A stretch of DNA of 64,000 nt from an uncultured Candidatus Melainabacteria bacterium (lineage in GTDB: Bacteria > Cyanobacteriota > Vampirovibrionia > Gastranaerophilales > Gastranaerophilaceae). Under the pieces are notes generated by a model that worked only from the letters and a program-made list of their open reading frames with translations, searched no databases and had not been told where the DNA came from. The position numbers and the translations under genes are program-made. How positions within the stretch are numbered: position 1 is the stretch's first letter; each line of letters starts with the position of its first letter. Of this stretch, positions 35,072-44,422 are shown piece by piece. The stretch spans positions 1 through 64,000 of the forward strand of contig CATJOM010000078.1 of the NCBI GenBank assembly GCA_949741915.1. The letters run 5' to 3'.

Positions 35072-35980
35072 TTACTTCTTCTTTGTGGGCAAAATATTTT
35101 CAAACTTAAACACATAAGATTTTTGCGTTTCTTCTTCCTCTTTTAGGCCAAGAATGCGCTCCAGGTCGACTTTTAAATTGCCCAAATCATCATATTTTTT
35201 TAAAACGCCATCAATTGCAATAGAAACATCTCCAGTTTCTTCTGAAACTACAATACAAGCACAGTCTGAAATTTCAGTAATACCGATAGCTGCTCTGTGT
35301 CTGGTTCCATATCTCCAACTTAATTTGGGGTCTTCAGTCAATGGCAACAATACTCCTGCAGATTGTACAACATCATTACACACAACAACAGCCCCGTCGT
35401 GCAAAGGCGTGTTGGGGTGAAATATCGTAAGCAATAATTCTTGGGACAGATTGCCGTTGATTTCAACACCCACATCAGAGTGATTCAAGGCTTTATCTTC
35501 TTTTTGAAGAACAATGAGTCCTCCAATTCTTGATTTTGATAAATATTTTATTGTTTCTATTAATTCCTTTACAACATCAATATTTCCAGCCCTTTTTTCA
35601 AAAGTTTTTCTGCCAAATAATATTTTTGTCAAAAAATCATTCTGTCCAATATAACCCAAAAAACGTCTCAATTCCGGCTGAAAAATAACAATCAGGCTCA
35701 CTGTTACAACTGACACAAGAGTTTTTAAAAACACGCCAAATATTTGAAGATTAATCCGTATTAGAAATTCTGAAAAAAGCCACATGATAAGAAGCGCAAA
35801 TATACCCCTCACAAGGCTTTCAGAATGCGTTCCTTTAATGTACTTGTTATATAAAAAAATCAATATCAAAGAAAGGACAATTATTTCAGCAACGCTTACC
35901 CCAAGCTGAGCCCCTGCAAATGAATGGGCAAGCTCATAAAACTGCCTAAGCAAATATTGGTAAATATATGAAAAATCCAA
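35072..35980 (-). CDS. cdaA: membrane-bound diadenylate cyclase (CdaA type)
   Basis: 302 residues. Makes c-di-AMP from two ATP. Three hydrophobic helices lie in the first ~100 residues (VAEIIVLSLILIFLY, IFALLIMWLFSEFLI, LVSVVTVSLIVIFQPELRRFLG). The DAC domain has LHDGAVVV near residue 193 and GTRHRAAIGITE near 225, the DGA and RHR catalytic motifs, and SEETGDVSIA. The start is TTG with GGAAGG 8 nt upstream. It lies 57 bp downstream of lysA rather than beside cdaR/glmM as in firmicutes. Confidence 0.94.
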   Translation of the reverse strand: MDFSYIYQYLLRQFYELAHSFAGAQLGVSVAEIIVLSLILIFLYNKYIKGTHSESLVRGIFALLIMWLFSEFLIRINLQIFGVFLKTLVSVVTVSLIVIFQPELRRFLGYIGQNDFLTKILFGRKTFEKRAGNIDVVKELIETIKYLSKSRIGGLIVLQKEDKALNHSDVGVEINGNLSQELLLTIFHPNTPLHDGAVVVCNDVVQSAGVLLPLTEDPKLSWRYGTRHRAAIGITEISDCACIVVSEETGDVSIAIDGVLKKYDDLGNLKVDLERILGLKEEEETQKSYVFKFENILPTKKK

Positions 35981-36037
35981 TGTTTGCGCCTTCCTGTGCT
36001 AAATTCTTACTTTAATTCCGCCGAAATTTGATACAGA

Positions 36038-37357
36038 TTAAAGGATGACATCATTTTGGATTAATTGCTGATATGTCTCCCTTTTAACTATAATATCAGA
36101 TTGAGAATTATTTACAAGTACCATTTCAGGCTTTAATACCCTGTTGTAATTACTTGACATAGAATATCCATAAGCGCCAGTATTGAATACACATAAGATA
36201 TCTCCTGCAGTCGGTGAATTTAATTCTATATCTTTAATTAAAATATCACCTGATTCGCAAAATCTGCCTGCTACTGTAACCTTTTGCGGCTTGCTATCTT
36301 CCTTCTTGTTTGCAATTACAGCCTCATATTTAGCTCCATACATAGATGGCCTCGGGTTATCAGCCATACCGCCATCCACAGCCACATATCTTCTGCCATT
36401 TGGCACTTGTTTTGATGAACCTATTGTATAAAGCGTAACACCTGCAGTGCCAACTATAGAGCGGCCGGGCTCAATATATAAGAGAGGCTCATCTAAATCA
36501 TACATTTCACAGTGGTCTTTTATTGATTTTTTAATAACATCCGCTATCTCAAATACAGATGGTGGACAATCAGCCTCAGTGTATGTAATTCCAAGGCCCC
36601 CGCCTATGTTAATTTCATTAAGATTTAGATTAAACTTATCGTTTATCCTCTTTAATTCTTTTAACAAAACACCGATTTCATCATAATAAACCTGTGTTTC
36701 AAAGATTTGTGAGCCAATATGTGCATGAAGCCCCATGATTTCAAGATTTTTGAACTCATTCATTACAAGCTCTACCGCTTCATCAATTTGCACCAAATCA
36801 AAACCAAACTTAGAATCAAGATGTCCTGTTTGGATGTATTCATGTGTATGGCATTCAATCCCTGGAGTAATCCTTAAAAGAACCTTTTGCGCCTTATCGA
36901 AAGATTTTGCAACCTCGTTCAATAATGACAGTTCTAAAAAATTATCAACACTAATACGCCCGACACCCAATTCTAACGCCAAAAGGAGTTCATCTGTTGT
37001 TTTATTGCTGCCGTTGAATGTTGTCATATCCATATCTACACCGGCCTTATTCACTGTATAAATTTCACCGCCTGATACAACATCAAAACCAAACCCTTCA
37101 GAGTGAAGAATTTTGGCTATCTGTGCTGTCATCAAAGCCTTTGAAGCGAACATCATATTCACTTTTTTATAGTCGCCGAATGCCTCTTTATACTGTCTTG
37201 CAATTGTTCTCAATGTAACCTCATCCATAACATATAGAGGGGTGCCATATTTTTCAGCAAGCTCAACCGTGTCGCAGCCTGAAATTTCAAGATTACCCTT
37301 CTTGCTTATCTTTGTTGTTATTGGCTTTATATTTTGGTTTACTGTTTTGTCCGGCAT
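36038..37357 (-). CDS. lysA: diaminopimelate decarboxylase
   Basis: 439 residues, PLP-dependent last step of lysine synthesis. FASKALMTAQIAKI holds the PLP Lys (family YAxKA with Phe for Tyr). GFGFDVVSGGEIYTV, HAHIGSQIFE, INIGGGLGITY, EPGRSIVG, GRFCESGD and FNTGAYGYSMSSNYN are all present, including the CESGD active-site Cys. AAGGAG precedes the ATG. Followed at 57 bp by cdaA on the same strand. Confidence 0.96.
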   Translation of the reverse strand: MPDKTVNQNIKPITTKISKKGNLEISGCDTVELAEKYGTPLYVMDEVTLRTIARQYKEAFGDYKKVNMMFASKALMTAQIAKILHSEGFGFDVVSGGEIYTVNKAGVDMDMTTFNGSNKTTDELLLALELGVGRISVDNFLELSLLNEVAKSFDKAQKVLLRITPGIECHTHEYIQTGHLDSKFGFDLVQIDEAVELVMNEFKNLEIMGLHAHIGSQIFETQVYYDEIGVLLKELKRINDKFNLNLNEINIGGGLGITYTEADCPPSVFEIADVIKKSIKDHCEMYDLDEPLLYIEPGRSIVGTAGVTLYTIGSSKQVPNGRRYVAVDGGMADNPRPSMYGAKYEAVIANKKEDSKPQKVTVAGRFCESGDILIKDIELNSPTAGDILCVFNTGAYGYSMSSNYNRVLKPEMVLVNNSQSDIIVKRETYQQLIQNDVIL

Positions 37358-37434
37358 TATCTTCTTAACTCCTTGCTAAATCTTTGCTTAAATTGTAACA
37401 TAAAGATAAATTGTTAATAAAGGAGGAGCTTTTT

Positions 37435-38526
37435 TTGGAAGATAATAATATAAATAATGATGTTGTAAACTCTGAAAGCCAAACAGATACAAACAATACA
37501 AGTCTTTTAACTTATAAAAACATTATTTTCGCAATAATGCTTATTTTGGTTTTGTTGTTTTTATCAAACATTGCAGATATAGCACTGATGCTGTTTGTCG
37601 CTTTTATAATTACCTGCGCGATAGACCCGCTTGTTAATAAATTGCAAAAATATATGCCAAGAGTTTTAGCAGTAAGTCTTGTGCTTTTAATGCTTCTTTT
37701 AGGCATCTTAGTGATTTTTATCCCACTTTTAACGCTCACTATCAAACAGGGTATCATTTTTATAAAAAATATTCCCGAATATATCCAAAATCTACAAATC
37801 TTCCTTCACACAAAGCACTTTGGAATACTTCTTTCAAAATATATTAATTCCGATATGATTAACACAGCAAACACAGACATAACAAACCTCACAAGTGAGC
37901 TGGTATCAAAGGGGATGGATTTTTCAAAATTAATAGTAAGTTCACTAACAGGTTCAATTGCTGTAGCTATAATGGTTTTTTATTTTTCTTACGATGAAAA
38001 GCTAATGATAAAAAGGTTCTTGGAATTTTTTCCTCCAAAATTTAAGGAAAAAGCCGCACATATCCTTGATTCCATCAGAACAAAAGTCGGCGGTTATGTA
38101 TTTGCGCAAGTTTTATCAATGATTGTTGTAGGCGTATTTACTTTTGTGGGGCTATTATTAATAGGCCATTCAAATGCACTATTAATAGGATTTTTAGCTT
38201 GCATACTTGATATAATTCCTGTAATAGGAGCAACTATTGCCGTTGGAATCGCCCTGTATATGGCAATTAGCGGCGGTCTTTTCTATGTCATATTAACATT
38301 TGTGATTATGATGATAGCTCAATGGTTGCAAAATCAGATATTCCGGCCAATTTTATTTGGAAAATTTATGGACACACACCCGCTTTTAATAATAGTTTCG
38401 CTTTTAATCGGTGCTAAATTTATGGGCTTCTGGGGCGTTGTTCTTGCACCTGCAATTGCAAGCATAGTCTGCGTTTTAGTTGATGAACTTTATATAAAAC
38501 CCATAAATATGAAAGAAAAAATATAA
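37435..38526 (+). CDS. AI-2E-family transporter (PerM/YhhT type)
   Basis: Start TTG at 37435-37437, 8 nt after AGGAGG (37421-37426); the ribosome-binding site would be inside any longer form. 363 residues with about eight membrane segments (IIFAIMLILVLLFLSNIADIALMLFVAFIITCA; LAVSLVLLMLLLGILVIFIPLLTL; TGSIAVAIMVFYFSY) and the family's conserved LIGFLACILDIIPVIGATIAV region. The family includes exporters and Na+/H+ antiporters, so the substrate is unknown. The next gene starts 3 bp later. Confidence 0.9.
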   Translation: MEDNNINNDVVNSESQTDTNNTSLLTYKNIIFAIMLILVLLFLSNIADIALMLFVAFIITCAIDPLVNKLQKYMPRVLAVSLVLLMLLLGILVIFIPLLTLTIKQGIIFIKNIPEYIQNLQIFLHTKHFGILLSKYINSDMINTANTDITNLTSELVSKGMDFSKLIVSSLTGSIAVAIMVFYFSYDEKLMIKRFLEFFPPKFKEKAAHILDSIRTKVGGYVFAQVLSMIVVGVFTFVGLLLIGHSNALLIGFLACILDIIPVIGATIAVGIALYMAISGGLFYVILTFVIMMIAQWLQNQIFRPILFGKFMDTHPLLIIVSLLIGAKFMGFWGVVLAPAIASIVCVLVDELYIKPINMKEKI

Positions 38527-38529
38527 AAG

Positions 38530-40083
38530 ATGGAAAAATTTTTATACGAGAGGCTCCAGAATAAAGACCCGAAAATCAATGTATGGTTTGCTTTTCCGGC
38601 CATTGAAAGTTTTGCAATGGCATCTTTAGGTTTTCTTTCAATCTTTAAACAGCTCGATTTGATTGAAAATATTTTTGTTGAAAGAATTTATTCTGACACA
38701 AAAACAACGATAGCAAACGTCAAAGACGTAGATGTACTTGGTTTTTCAAACTCTTTTGAAATTGATATTTTAACCATTATGAAGATGTTATTAAAATACA
38801 ACATACCGCCTCTCTACAAAGACAGAGGAGATGACTGCCCTTTGGTATTTGCCGGAGGCCCAGTTATGACTGCAAACCCAGTACCCTTTGAGGATTTCTA
38901 TGACTTTGTAAGTATAGGAGATGCCAAAAATACATTTTATAAAGTTTTTCAAGTTTTAGTTGAAAAAAGAAATGAAACAAGAGAGGCAAAACTAAAGGCC
39001 TTGTCTGAAATAGAAGGCATTTGGGTTCCAAAATTTGGCAAGAAAAAAACCATTAAAAAAATGACAGAAATTATTGAGGAGCCTGTATATACGCCAATTT
39101 TGAGCGACAAAAGTTATTTTAAGGATACATTTATAATAGAAATTGAAAGAGGATGCCCGAAAACCTGCAATTTTTGTCTAGCGAGCTGGTTAAACCTGCC
39201 TGTAAGATATGCCCCACTTGATAAAATACTTGATGCAATCGATTTAGGACTCAAATATACAAATAAAATCGCGCTTCTTGGAGCATATGTTGCAGGGCAC
39301 CCGAATTTTGATAAAATTTTAGAATATATAAGAAAAAAGAACGAAAAAAGCCCTGTTGAATTAACGTTATCCTCACTGAGGGCGGACCTTGCAGACGAAA
39401 ATGTGATAAGGGCCCTTGTAGAGTGCGGCCAGAAAACAGCCACTATAGCAGTGGAAGCAGGAAGTGAAAGGCTTAGAAAGGTTATAAATAAAGACCTTTC
39501 AGATGAACAAATTCTTAAAACCGTTGAAAATGCAAGAAAGTTCGGGTTAAAAGGGCTTAAAATATACGCTATGATTGGCCTTCCAACCGAAACGGATGAG
39601 GATATTGATGCACTTATAAATTTAATGCACCGTCTAAAGGAGGCCAACAAAGGGTTTGAGCTTACACTTAGCGTGTCATCCTTTATTCCCAAGGCACACA
39701 CACCTTTTGAGAGGGTAAGAAAGGCTGATAGCAAGGAATTAAGCGTTAAATTAACAAAATTAAAAAATAAAATTTCTAAATTGGGTATAAACCTGCGCCC
39801 CACAAGTATTGACTGGGATTTAATACAAGCAATCCTTTCCAGGACAGGTCTTTCACTCTCATCATATTTGCTGAAAGTCAATGAGAACGGGGGCAATCTG
39901 GGTGCATTCAGGCAAACTTGGCGCCAAATGGCAAAAGAGGGCATTTTACCTGACTTAGAATCGCACGCAAGACTTCCTGTATCCCAAAACCCAGATGAGA
40001 CACTGCCTTGGAGCTTTATAGACGTGAAAACCGCTCATATGCTCAAAAAGCGCCTAATCGAATCAGGCGCCTTAAACTCTTGA
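38530..40083 (+). CDS. B12-binding-type radical SAM protein, unknown substrate
   Basis: 517 residues. The N-terminal ~190 residues have the Rossmann-like pattern of a B12-binding-type domain (ADVDVLGFSNSFEID, LVFAGGPVMTANPVPFEDF, DFVSIGDA) but I do not see the DxHxxG cobalamin loop. The radical SAM core follows with ERGCPKTCNFC near 200, LGAYVAGHPNFDKIL, and KIYAMIGLPTETDEDI. It resembles the N-terminal part of a two-protein family often linked to ribonuclease G and tRNA modification genes. It is translationally coupled to the permease gene (3-bp gap). Its last codons contain a terminator for the opposing gene. Confidence 0.82.
   Translation: MEKFLYERLQNKDPKINVWFAFPAIESFAMASLGFLSIFKQLDLIENIFVERIYSDTKTTIANVKDVDVLGFSNSFEIDILTIMKMLLKYNIPPLYKDRGDDCPLVFAGGPVMTANPVPFEDFYDFVSIGDAKNTFYKVFQVLVEKRNETREAKLKALSEIEGIWVPKFGKKKTIKKMTEIIEEPVYTPILSDKSYFKDTFIIEIERGCPKTCNFCLASWLNLPVRYAPLDKILDAIDLGLKYTNKIALLGAYVAGHPNFDKILEYIRKKNEKSPVELTLSSLRADLADENVIRALVECGQKTATIAVEAGSERLRKVINKDLSDEQILKTVENARKFGLKGLKIYAMIGLPTETDEDIDALINLMHRLKEANKGFELTLSVSSFIPKAHTPFERVRKADSKELSVKLTKLKNKISKLGINLRPTSIDWDLIQAILSRTGLSLSSYLLKVNENGGNLGAFRQTWRQMAKEGILPDLESHARLPVSQNPDETLPWSFIDVKTAHMLKKRLIESGALNS
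40045..40073 (-). terminator. minus-strand terminator inside the 3' end of the radical SAM gene
   Basis: On the minus strand a GCGCCT/AGGCGC stem (40065-40070 with 40050-40055) is followed by five T (A-run 40045-40049). It serves the gene at 40114-40635 and lies wholly within the coding end of the convergent gene. Confidence 0.65.
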
Positions 40084-40113
40084 AAAATTACATTTTATGG
40101 AATTTTGCTTATT

Positions 40114-40635
40114 TTATACATTTTCAATTGATGCCTTGCTGTAATTAGCAAGTATATTCATTGTTTCGCCTATTGAAACTGAATCTGCAGCAATATCGCT
40201 GATTTTCACCCCCGAAGAGATGAAAAGCCCTTCTACGAGGTCCATTAGACCCATATATTCATCATACTCACTCTGAGATTCAGCGCTGCGAATTTTATCG
40301 ACAAGACTTTCCATGATTTCCTTAAAATCCTTTTCAGGAGTGCCTGTAGGCTCCAGCCCAAGCTGGTACATTATGCTGTACCAAACCCTTGATGCCTGCC
40401 CTGAGCTGTTTTCAACTGTCTTATCGTCCTCCGAGAGACTCTGCTTATTTTCAACGGCTGTTTTTGTTTGTATTTCCTGTAACTTTGCAAGGTCCTTTTG
40501 AGCGTCCCCACTAGATTTCACGCCATACAGAGCAAGCAAATTTGAAACAGAGGAGTAGTCTGTGTGGGTTGCATATAAAAAATAATGAATTTGCTCCTGA
40601 TACAAGCTGGATGCGGAAATCGGGGAAATTGACAT
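40114..40635 (-). CDS. hypothetical protein
   Basis: 173 residues, soluble and acidic, helical. It opens MSISPISASSLYQEQIHYFLY and contains VSNLLALYGVKSSGDAQKDLAKLQEIQ and WYSIMYQLGLEPTGTPEKDFKEIMESL, which look like two copies of one helical unit (LG[VL]xxxG[DT]xxKDxxxI). No signal peptide or membrane segment. Family not recognised. It ends at a clean terminator overlapping the convergent gene. Confidence 0.65.
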   Translation of the reverse strand: MSISPISASSLYQEQIHYFLYATHTDYSSVSNLLALYGVKSSGDAQKDLAKLQEIQTKTAVENKQSLSEDDKTVENSSGQASRVWYSIMYQLGLEPTGTPEKDFKEIMESLVDKIRSAESQSEYDEYMGLMDLVEGLFISSGVKISDIAADSVSIGETMNILANYSKASIENV

Positions 40636-40800
40636 AGTAAATTAAGCCTTAACTTAAACTAAGTACACATTTATATGTTCCACGTGTAAATTTTTTCTAA
40701 CATTTTTGTTATTAGTCAAGCAGCGCAATGCTTTTCGGTTTTGCACACAAAAACCCCGTTCTCGTCTACCTTTAATGCCAATTTTTATCATAAGTTTTTG

Positions 40801-40809
40801 TGATAAAAT
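40801..40809 (+). promoter_or_regulatory. extended -10 (TGA-TAAAAT), predicted leaderless start
   Basis: TAAAAT (40804-40809) with extended TG, ending exactly 6 nt before the ATG at 40816, so the predicted +1 is the A of the start codon. No Shine-Dalgarno sequence. Confidence 0.65.
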
Positions 40810-40815
40810 CTTAAT

Positions 40816-41385
40816 ATGAAAAAAAGTGAACTTCACAACCCGTGTTTCAATAAAATCGGGTATATACAGGTTTATACAGGTGACGGCAAAGGAAAAACCA
40901 CAGCCAGTCTTGGTTTAGCCTTAAGGGCGCTAGGCAGAGGCTGGAAAGTCCTTATTGTAATGTTTGCAAAAGGAGGGTCTGATTATGGAGAAATTCACTC
41001 GTTTTCAAATCTGTCTGATGATATTAAAACCCGCTTTAAAGTAATAAATGCAGGCCTTGACAGGATTGTATATAAAAACAATATGAATGAAGACGATAAG
41101 TCTGAAATTCAAAAAGGGTGGACATTTGCAAAAAATGCCATAAACAATTGCGAATATGAACTTGTAATCCTTGATGAGGCAAACATAGCAATAGATTTAG
41201 GACTTATTGATGTTGATGACATGCTTGAAACCTTAAAAAACAAGCCCAAAGGGGTTGAAATCGTGCTCACGGGAAGAAATGCACACGAAAAAATTATAGA
41301 GGCAGCACACCTTGTCTCCAAGATAGAACCTGTAAAGCACTACTGGGACATAGGGGTTGAGGCAAGAGAAGGGGTTGAGTATTGA
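40816..41385 (+). CDS. cobO: cob(I)yrinic acid a,c-diamide adenosyltransferase
   Basis: 189 residues of the CobA/CobO/BtuR type. It attaches the adenosyl group to corrinoids. The P-loop VYTGDGKGKTTASLGLALRALGRG is diagnostic, with VILDEANIAIDLGLI as Walker B and GVEIVLTGRNAHEKIIEAAHLVSKIEPVKHYWDIGVEAREGVEY as the conserved end. Its stop overlaps the next start (TTGA). Together with the B12-type radical SAM protein and MetE-like enzyme it indicates corrinoid use. Confidence 0.96.
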   Translation: MKKSELHNPCFNKIGYIQVYTGDGKGKTTASLGLALRALGRGWKVLIVMFAKGGSDYGEIHSFSNLSDDIKTRFKVINAGLDRIVYKNNMNEDDKSEIQKGWTFAKNAINNCEYELVILDEANIAIDLGLIDVDDMLETLKNKPKGVEIVLTGRNAHEKIIEAAHLVSKIEPVKHYWDIGVEAREGVEY

Positions 41386-42026
41386 AAATCAAAAAAGAAC
41401 GACTGGCTGAAATATCAATCTTATTAGGGCTTGTCATCTCGGGCATCTCGGCCACATACAGTGCATATTATCATACTATAGTAAAGCCAAATCTTTATAC
41501 AATTAAATTTCATGATATAGATAGCATTATAAAAGGTTCTCCTGTAAGGCTTATGGGCATAATAGTAGGTCATGTAAGAAACCTAAAACGCAAAGATGAT
41601 AAAATTTTATGTGAAATTGTAATTACAAAACCAAACACCAGAATCCCAGATGGTGCAGTCGCCAAAGTGGAATACAACGGACTTGGCGGTTCAAAATCAA
41701 TTGAAATTATGCCGCCAAAAACTAATGACCCGGATATCAAAGGAATTATAGCAACAGATGCGCTCAGAATATCTGATTTTGCCGATGCCTTTAACGATGT
41801 TCGCGAAGTCTTAGTCTGCATTAGTCAATTTGTAGCAGTGTTAACACCTGAAAGTACCCTTGAGAGTGCAAGAGCTATATCTAATATGCCGGATTTCACT
41901 ACAAATGCAAATATTGCACTTGACAAAGCTATGGACGAACAGAAAAAAATACACAAAAAAACGGGAAATCTAAAAAAACTGGAATTAGAGCTTGATAAAA
42001 TTTTAAATTTTACAAAACATAGATAG
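41382..42026 (+). CDS. MlaD/MCE-domain protein
   Basis: 214 residues. The start is TTG, overlapping the cobO stop, with AAGGGG upstream. One N-terminal membrane helix (ISILLGLVISGISATYSAYYH), then an MCE domain (YTIKFHDIDSIIKGSPVRLMGIIVGHVRNL ... AKVEYNGLGGSKSIEIMPP), then a helical tail. MCE proteins form hexameric rings moving phospholipids between membranes, so this supports an outer membrane. MlaE/MlaF partners are not in the window. Confidence 0.87.
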   Translation: MKIKKERLAEISILLGLVISGISATYSAYYHTIVKPNLYTIKFHDIDSIIKGSPVRLMGIIVGHVRNLKRKDDKILCEIVITKPNTRIPDGAVAKVEYNGLGGSKSIEIMPPKTNDPDIKGIIATDALRISDFADAFNDVREVLVCISQFVAVLTPESTLESARAISNMPDFTTNANIALDKAMDEQKKIHKKTGNLKKLELELDKILNFTKHR

Positions 42027-42181
42027 ACAAATATAGCACAAGGCAAGTATTTTAAAATCTCTTATAAAAGCAACATTACACAAGAACTATACAGAAACAG
42101 GACAGAGCAGTTCACATCTAAAGAGCGTTTTGGCATTGCTTAATAATGTGCTCACGAATTTGAAAACCACTTAAATGCAAT

Positions 42182-42517
42182 TTAGTCTTTTTTTAGATTA
42201 TCGCAATAAAATTCTCCCCATTTTTTCATCTCAATTAGAATCGGCACAAGGGTTTTACCAAGATCAGCAAGTGCATATTCAACCTTTGGCGGCACAACAG
42301 GATAAACCCGCCTTTCAATAATACCGTCAGCCTCAAGCTCGCGAAGCTGCGCTATGAGCATCTTTGGGGTGACATCTTTCAGGATTTTCTGTAGTTCTCC
42401 ATAGCGCAAAACGCTCTCTTTGTATAAATACCAAACAATCACAGCCTTATATTTTCCACCAATAATAGAAAGCGTGACACCCACAGGGCAATTAAAATTT
42501 TCAATCCTGTTCTTCAT
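42182..42517 (-). CDS. HxlR-family winged-helix regulator 2
   Basis: 111 residues from the ATG at 42515-42517, supported by AAGGA 7 nt upstream; a more distal start adds 14 residues without support. The core matches the paralogue at 31382: CPVGVTLSIIGGKYKAVIVWYL, LRYGELQKIL, TPKMLIAQLRELEADGIIERRVYPVVPPKVEYAL. It also has the sensor-type N-terminal Cys. It is divergent from a flavin-dependent oxidoreductase, its likely target, with the shared operator element in between. Confidence 0.92.
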   Translation of the reverse strand: MKNRIENFNCPVGVTLSIIGGKYKAVIVWYLYKESVLRYGELQKILKDVTPKMLIAQLRELEADGIIERRVYPVVPPKVEYALADLGKTLVPILIEMKKWGEFYCDNLKKD

Positions 42518-42555
42518 AAGCTGTTCCTTAATTTTATCATTTTTTATAGCATATA

Positions 42556-42578
42556 ACAAAAAAGTAAATACTTGTAAA
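42556..42578. promoter_or_regulatory. candidate HxlR operator 2
   Basis: 21 of 23 positions match 31784-31806. Here the core AAGTA-AA-TACTT (42562-42573) is a perfect 5+2+5 dyad, flanked by ACAAA on the left and GTAAA on the right. It lies between the HxlR 2 and oxidoreductase start codons. Confidence 0.65.
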
Positions 42579-42620
42579 TATTATAAAAATGCATAAAATA
42601 AAGAATGTAAGGAGCATATC

Positions 42621-43349
42621 ATGATAAACAAAGAAACGGAACAAAATACAGTACTTCAAAAAAAAGATAAAGAAGCCAGCACTCAAAAACAGTGCAAAAT
42701 ATATATTATTAATTCATCCCCAAGAAAGGGGCGAAACACAGATGAAATGTGCAAAAGCTTTAAAAAAGGTGTTGAAAATGCAGGCGGAGAGGGTAAAATA
42801 ATTTATTTGAACGATTTGATTTTTAAGGGCTGCAGAGAATGTTTTGCTTGTAAACTAAAAAACGGCAAGAACTACGGCAAATGTGCTTTTTCAGACGAGA
42901 TAACGCCTATACTCAATGATATCAGCCATTCGGATGGAATAGTATTTGCAACACCCATATTTTTCGGGGATGCTTCAGGAGTTATGAAATCATTCGCAGA
43001 AAGACTTTTATTTCCATACATCAGATACGACAAGGATTTCACATCAATTGCCCCAAAAAGGCTAAGGACTGCAGTAATTTATACTATGAATGTTACAAAA
43101 GAAATATTTGAAAATGATTATCTAAGGGCGGATAATTCAGGCCAATTAGGCCTTTTTGAAAGCTGGATTGAGAAAGTTTTTGAAAAACCCGAAAGAATTT
43201 GCGCCCATAACACATATCAATTTAGTGATTATGACAAATATGATGCAGAAATTTGGGATGCGAATGACAAGGAATGGCAAAGACAAAACGTATTTCCAAA
43301 AGATCTAAAAAATGCTTATGAAGCAGGCAAACGAATGGCATCAATATAA
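42621..43349 (+). CDS. NAD(P)H-dependent flavin oxidoreductase with Cys cluster
   Basis: 242 residues of the flavodoxin-like FMN reductase fold. IYIINSSPRKGRNTDEM is the FMN phosphate loop. GCRECFACKLKN ... GKCAFSDE supplies a CxxCxxC plus a distant Cys, as in iron-sulfur flavoproteins. FATPIFFGDASGVMKSFAERLLF lines the flavin. A 25-residue polar N-terminal extension precedes the fold. GGAG precedes the ATG. Probably an electrophile- or thiol-stress reductase controlled by the divergent HxlR. Confidence 0.87.
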   Translation: MINKETEQNTVLQKKDKEASTQKQCKIYIINSSPRKGRNTDEMCKSFKKGVENAGGEGKIIYLNDLIFKGCRECFACKLKNGKNYGKCAFSDEITPILNDISHSDGIVFATPIFFGDASGVMKSFAERLLFPYIRYDKDFTSIAPKRLRTAVIYTMNVTKEIFENDYLRADNSGQLGLFESWIEKVFEKPERICAHNTYQFSDYDKYDAEIWDANDKEWQRQNVFPKDLKNAYEAGKRMASI

Positions 43350-43359
43350 AGTCAAAGCC

Positions 43360-44283
43360 TTATTTAGAAAGGACATTTCTATGCGTTTTAAATCCTTTAA
43401 TGGAAGGGTTTTTTGACCTCAAAATAACTATTGAAACACCAATAAGAATCAACAGTACGCCAAGGATTATTTTTGGTGTCAAATGCTCACCAAAAAACAC
43501 AATTCCGCAAAATAATGCAGTAATGGGCTCAAGAGCTCCTAAAATAGCTGTGGTTGTTGAGCCTATAAGCTTTATTGCTATTATTGTAGTCTCAAAAGAA
43601 ACAATGGTAGGAAAAATTGCCAATGCGAGTGCAAAAAACAACATCATTGGCCCATCTAATATTTGAAGCTGCGTGCAAAACCTCAAATTAAAAACATAAA
43701 CTAAAAGCCCAAAGAGCATAACATAAAAGCTTAATTTTTCACTTTTCATATGTTTCACGGCGCCAATAGTCTTAATGCCTACCATATAAAGTGCATAAAA
43801 TAAAGAGGCTGATAAAACAAGTATTACACCATATAAATTTAGAACAGCGCCTGCCTTGCCTTTATACAAAAGCGAAATTCCGATTGAGGTCAACAGTATT
43901 GAAAAAACAATGCCTTTGGTTATTTTTTCCCCAAAAAACAAAGCCATAATTATAGCAACCATAACAGGGTAAATAAACAAAATAGTGCAGGCAATTCCAG
44001 CTTCAATATAATTAAAAGCCCAAAAAAGTGTTAGTGATGAAAATGAAAACAAAAGCCCAAGTATAAAAAGGACACAAAACTCCTTTATGCTTATTTTAAG
44101 AGAAATTTTTTTAAAAAATTTAATCCAAACGCCATAAATCATTACCGCAAAGAAGTATCTGTAAAAAAGTACAGAATTTACCTCTATTCCACCTGCAAAA
44201 AGAGGAAGCGCAAATAATGGATTGGCACCATAGCTAACCGCTCCAACCAGAGCATTTATTCTTCCTTTTGTATCCCTTTTCAT
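43360..44283 (-). CDS. EamA/DMT-family permease
   Basis: 307 residues from the ATG at 44281-44283. About ten membrane helices in two EamA halves (RINALVGAVSYGANPLFALPLF ... GIACTILFIYPVMVAIIMALFFGEK; and FYALYMVGI ... STTTAILGALEPITALFCGIVFFGE HLTPKIILGVLLILIGV). The two E-P/G-E motifs of the family are visible. Exports small metabolites; substrate unknown. Convergent with the flavin oxidoreductase, 10 bp apart. Confidence 0.9.
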   Translation of the reverse strand: MKRDTKGRINALVGAVSYGANPLFALPLFAGGIEVNSVLFYRYFFAVMIYGVWIKFFKKISLKISIKEFCVLFILGLLFSFSSLTLFWAFNYIEAGIACTILFIYPVMVAIIMALFFGEKITKGIVFSILLTSIGISLLYKGKAGAVLNLYGVILVLSASLFYALYMVGIKTIGAVKHMKSEKLSFYVMLFGLLVYVFNLRFCTQLQILDGPMMLFFALALAIFPTIVSFETTIIAIKLIGSTTTAILGALEPITALFCGIVFFGEHLTPKIILGVLLILIGVSIVILRSKNPSIKGFKTHRNVLSK

Positions 44284-44422
44284 GATAATCAAAGTTAGAT
44301 TAAAGTTTTAAAAAAGTCAACAGCAATATTTATACAAACTATTCTTCTAAAAACATGCAGATGGATTGTTACGCCTTGTTTTGCAAAATCAAGCCTGATA
44401 ATACATAAAAATTTGCCTTGCA

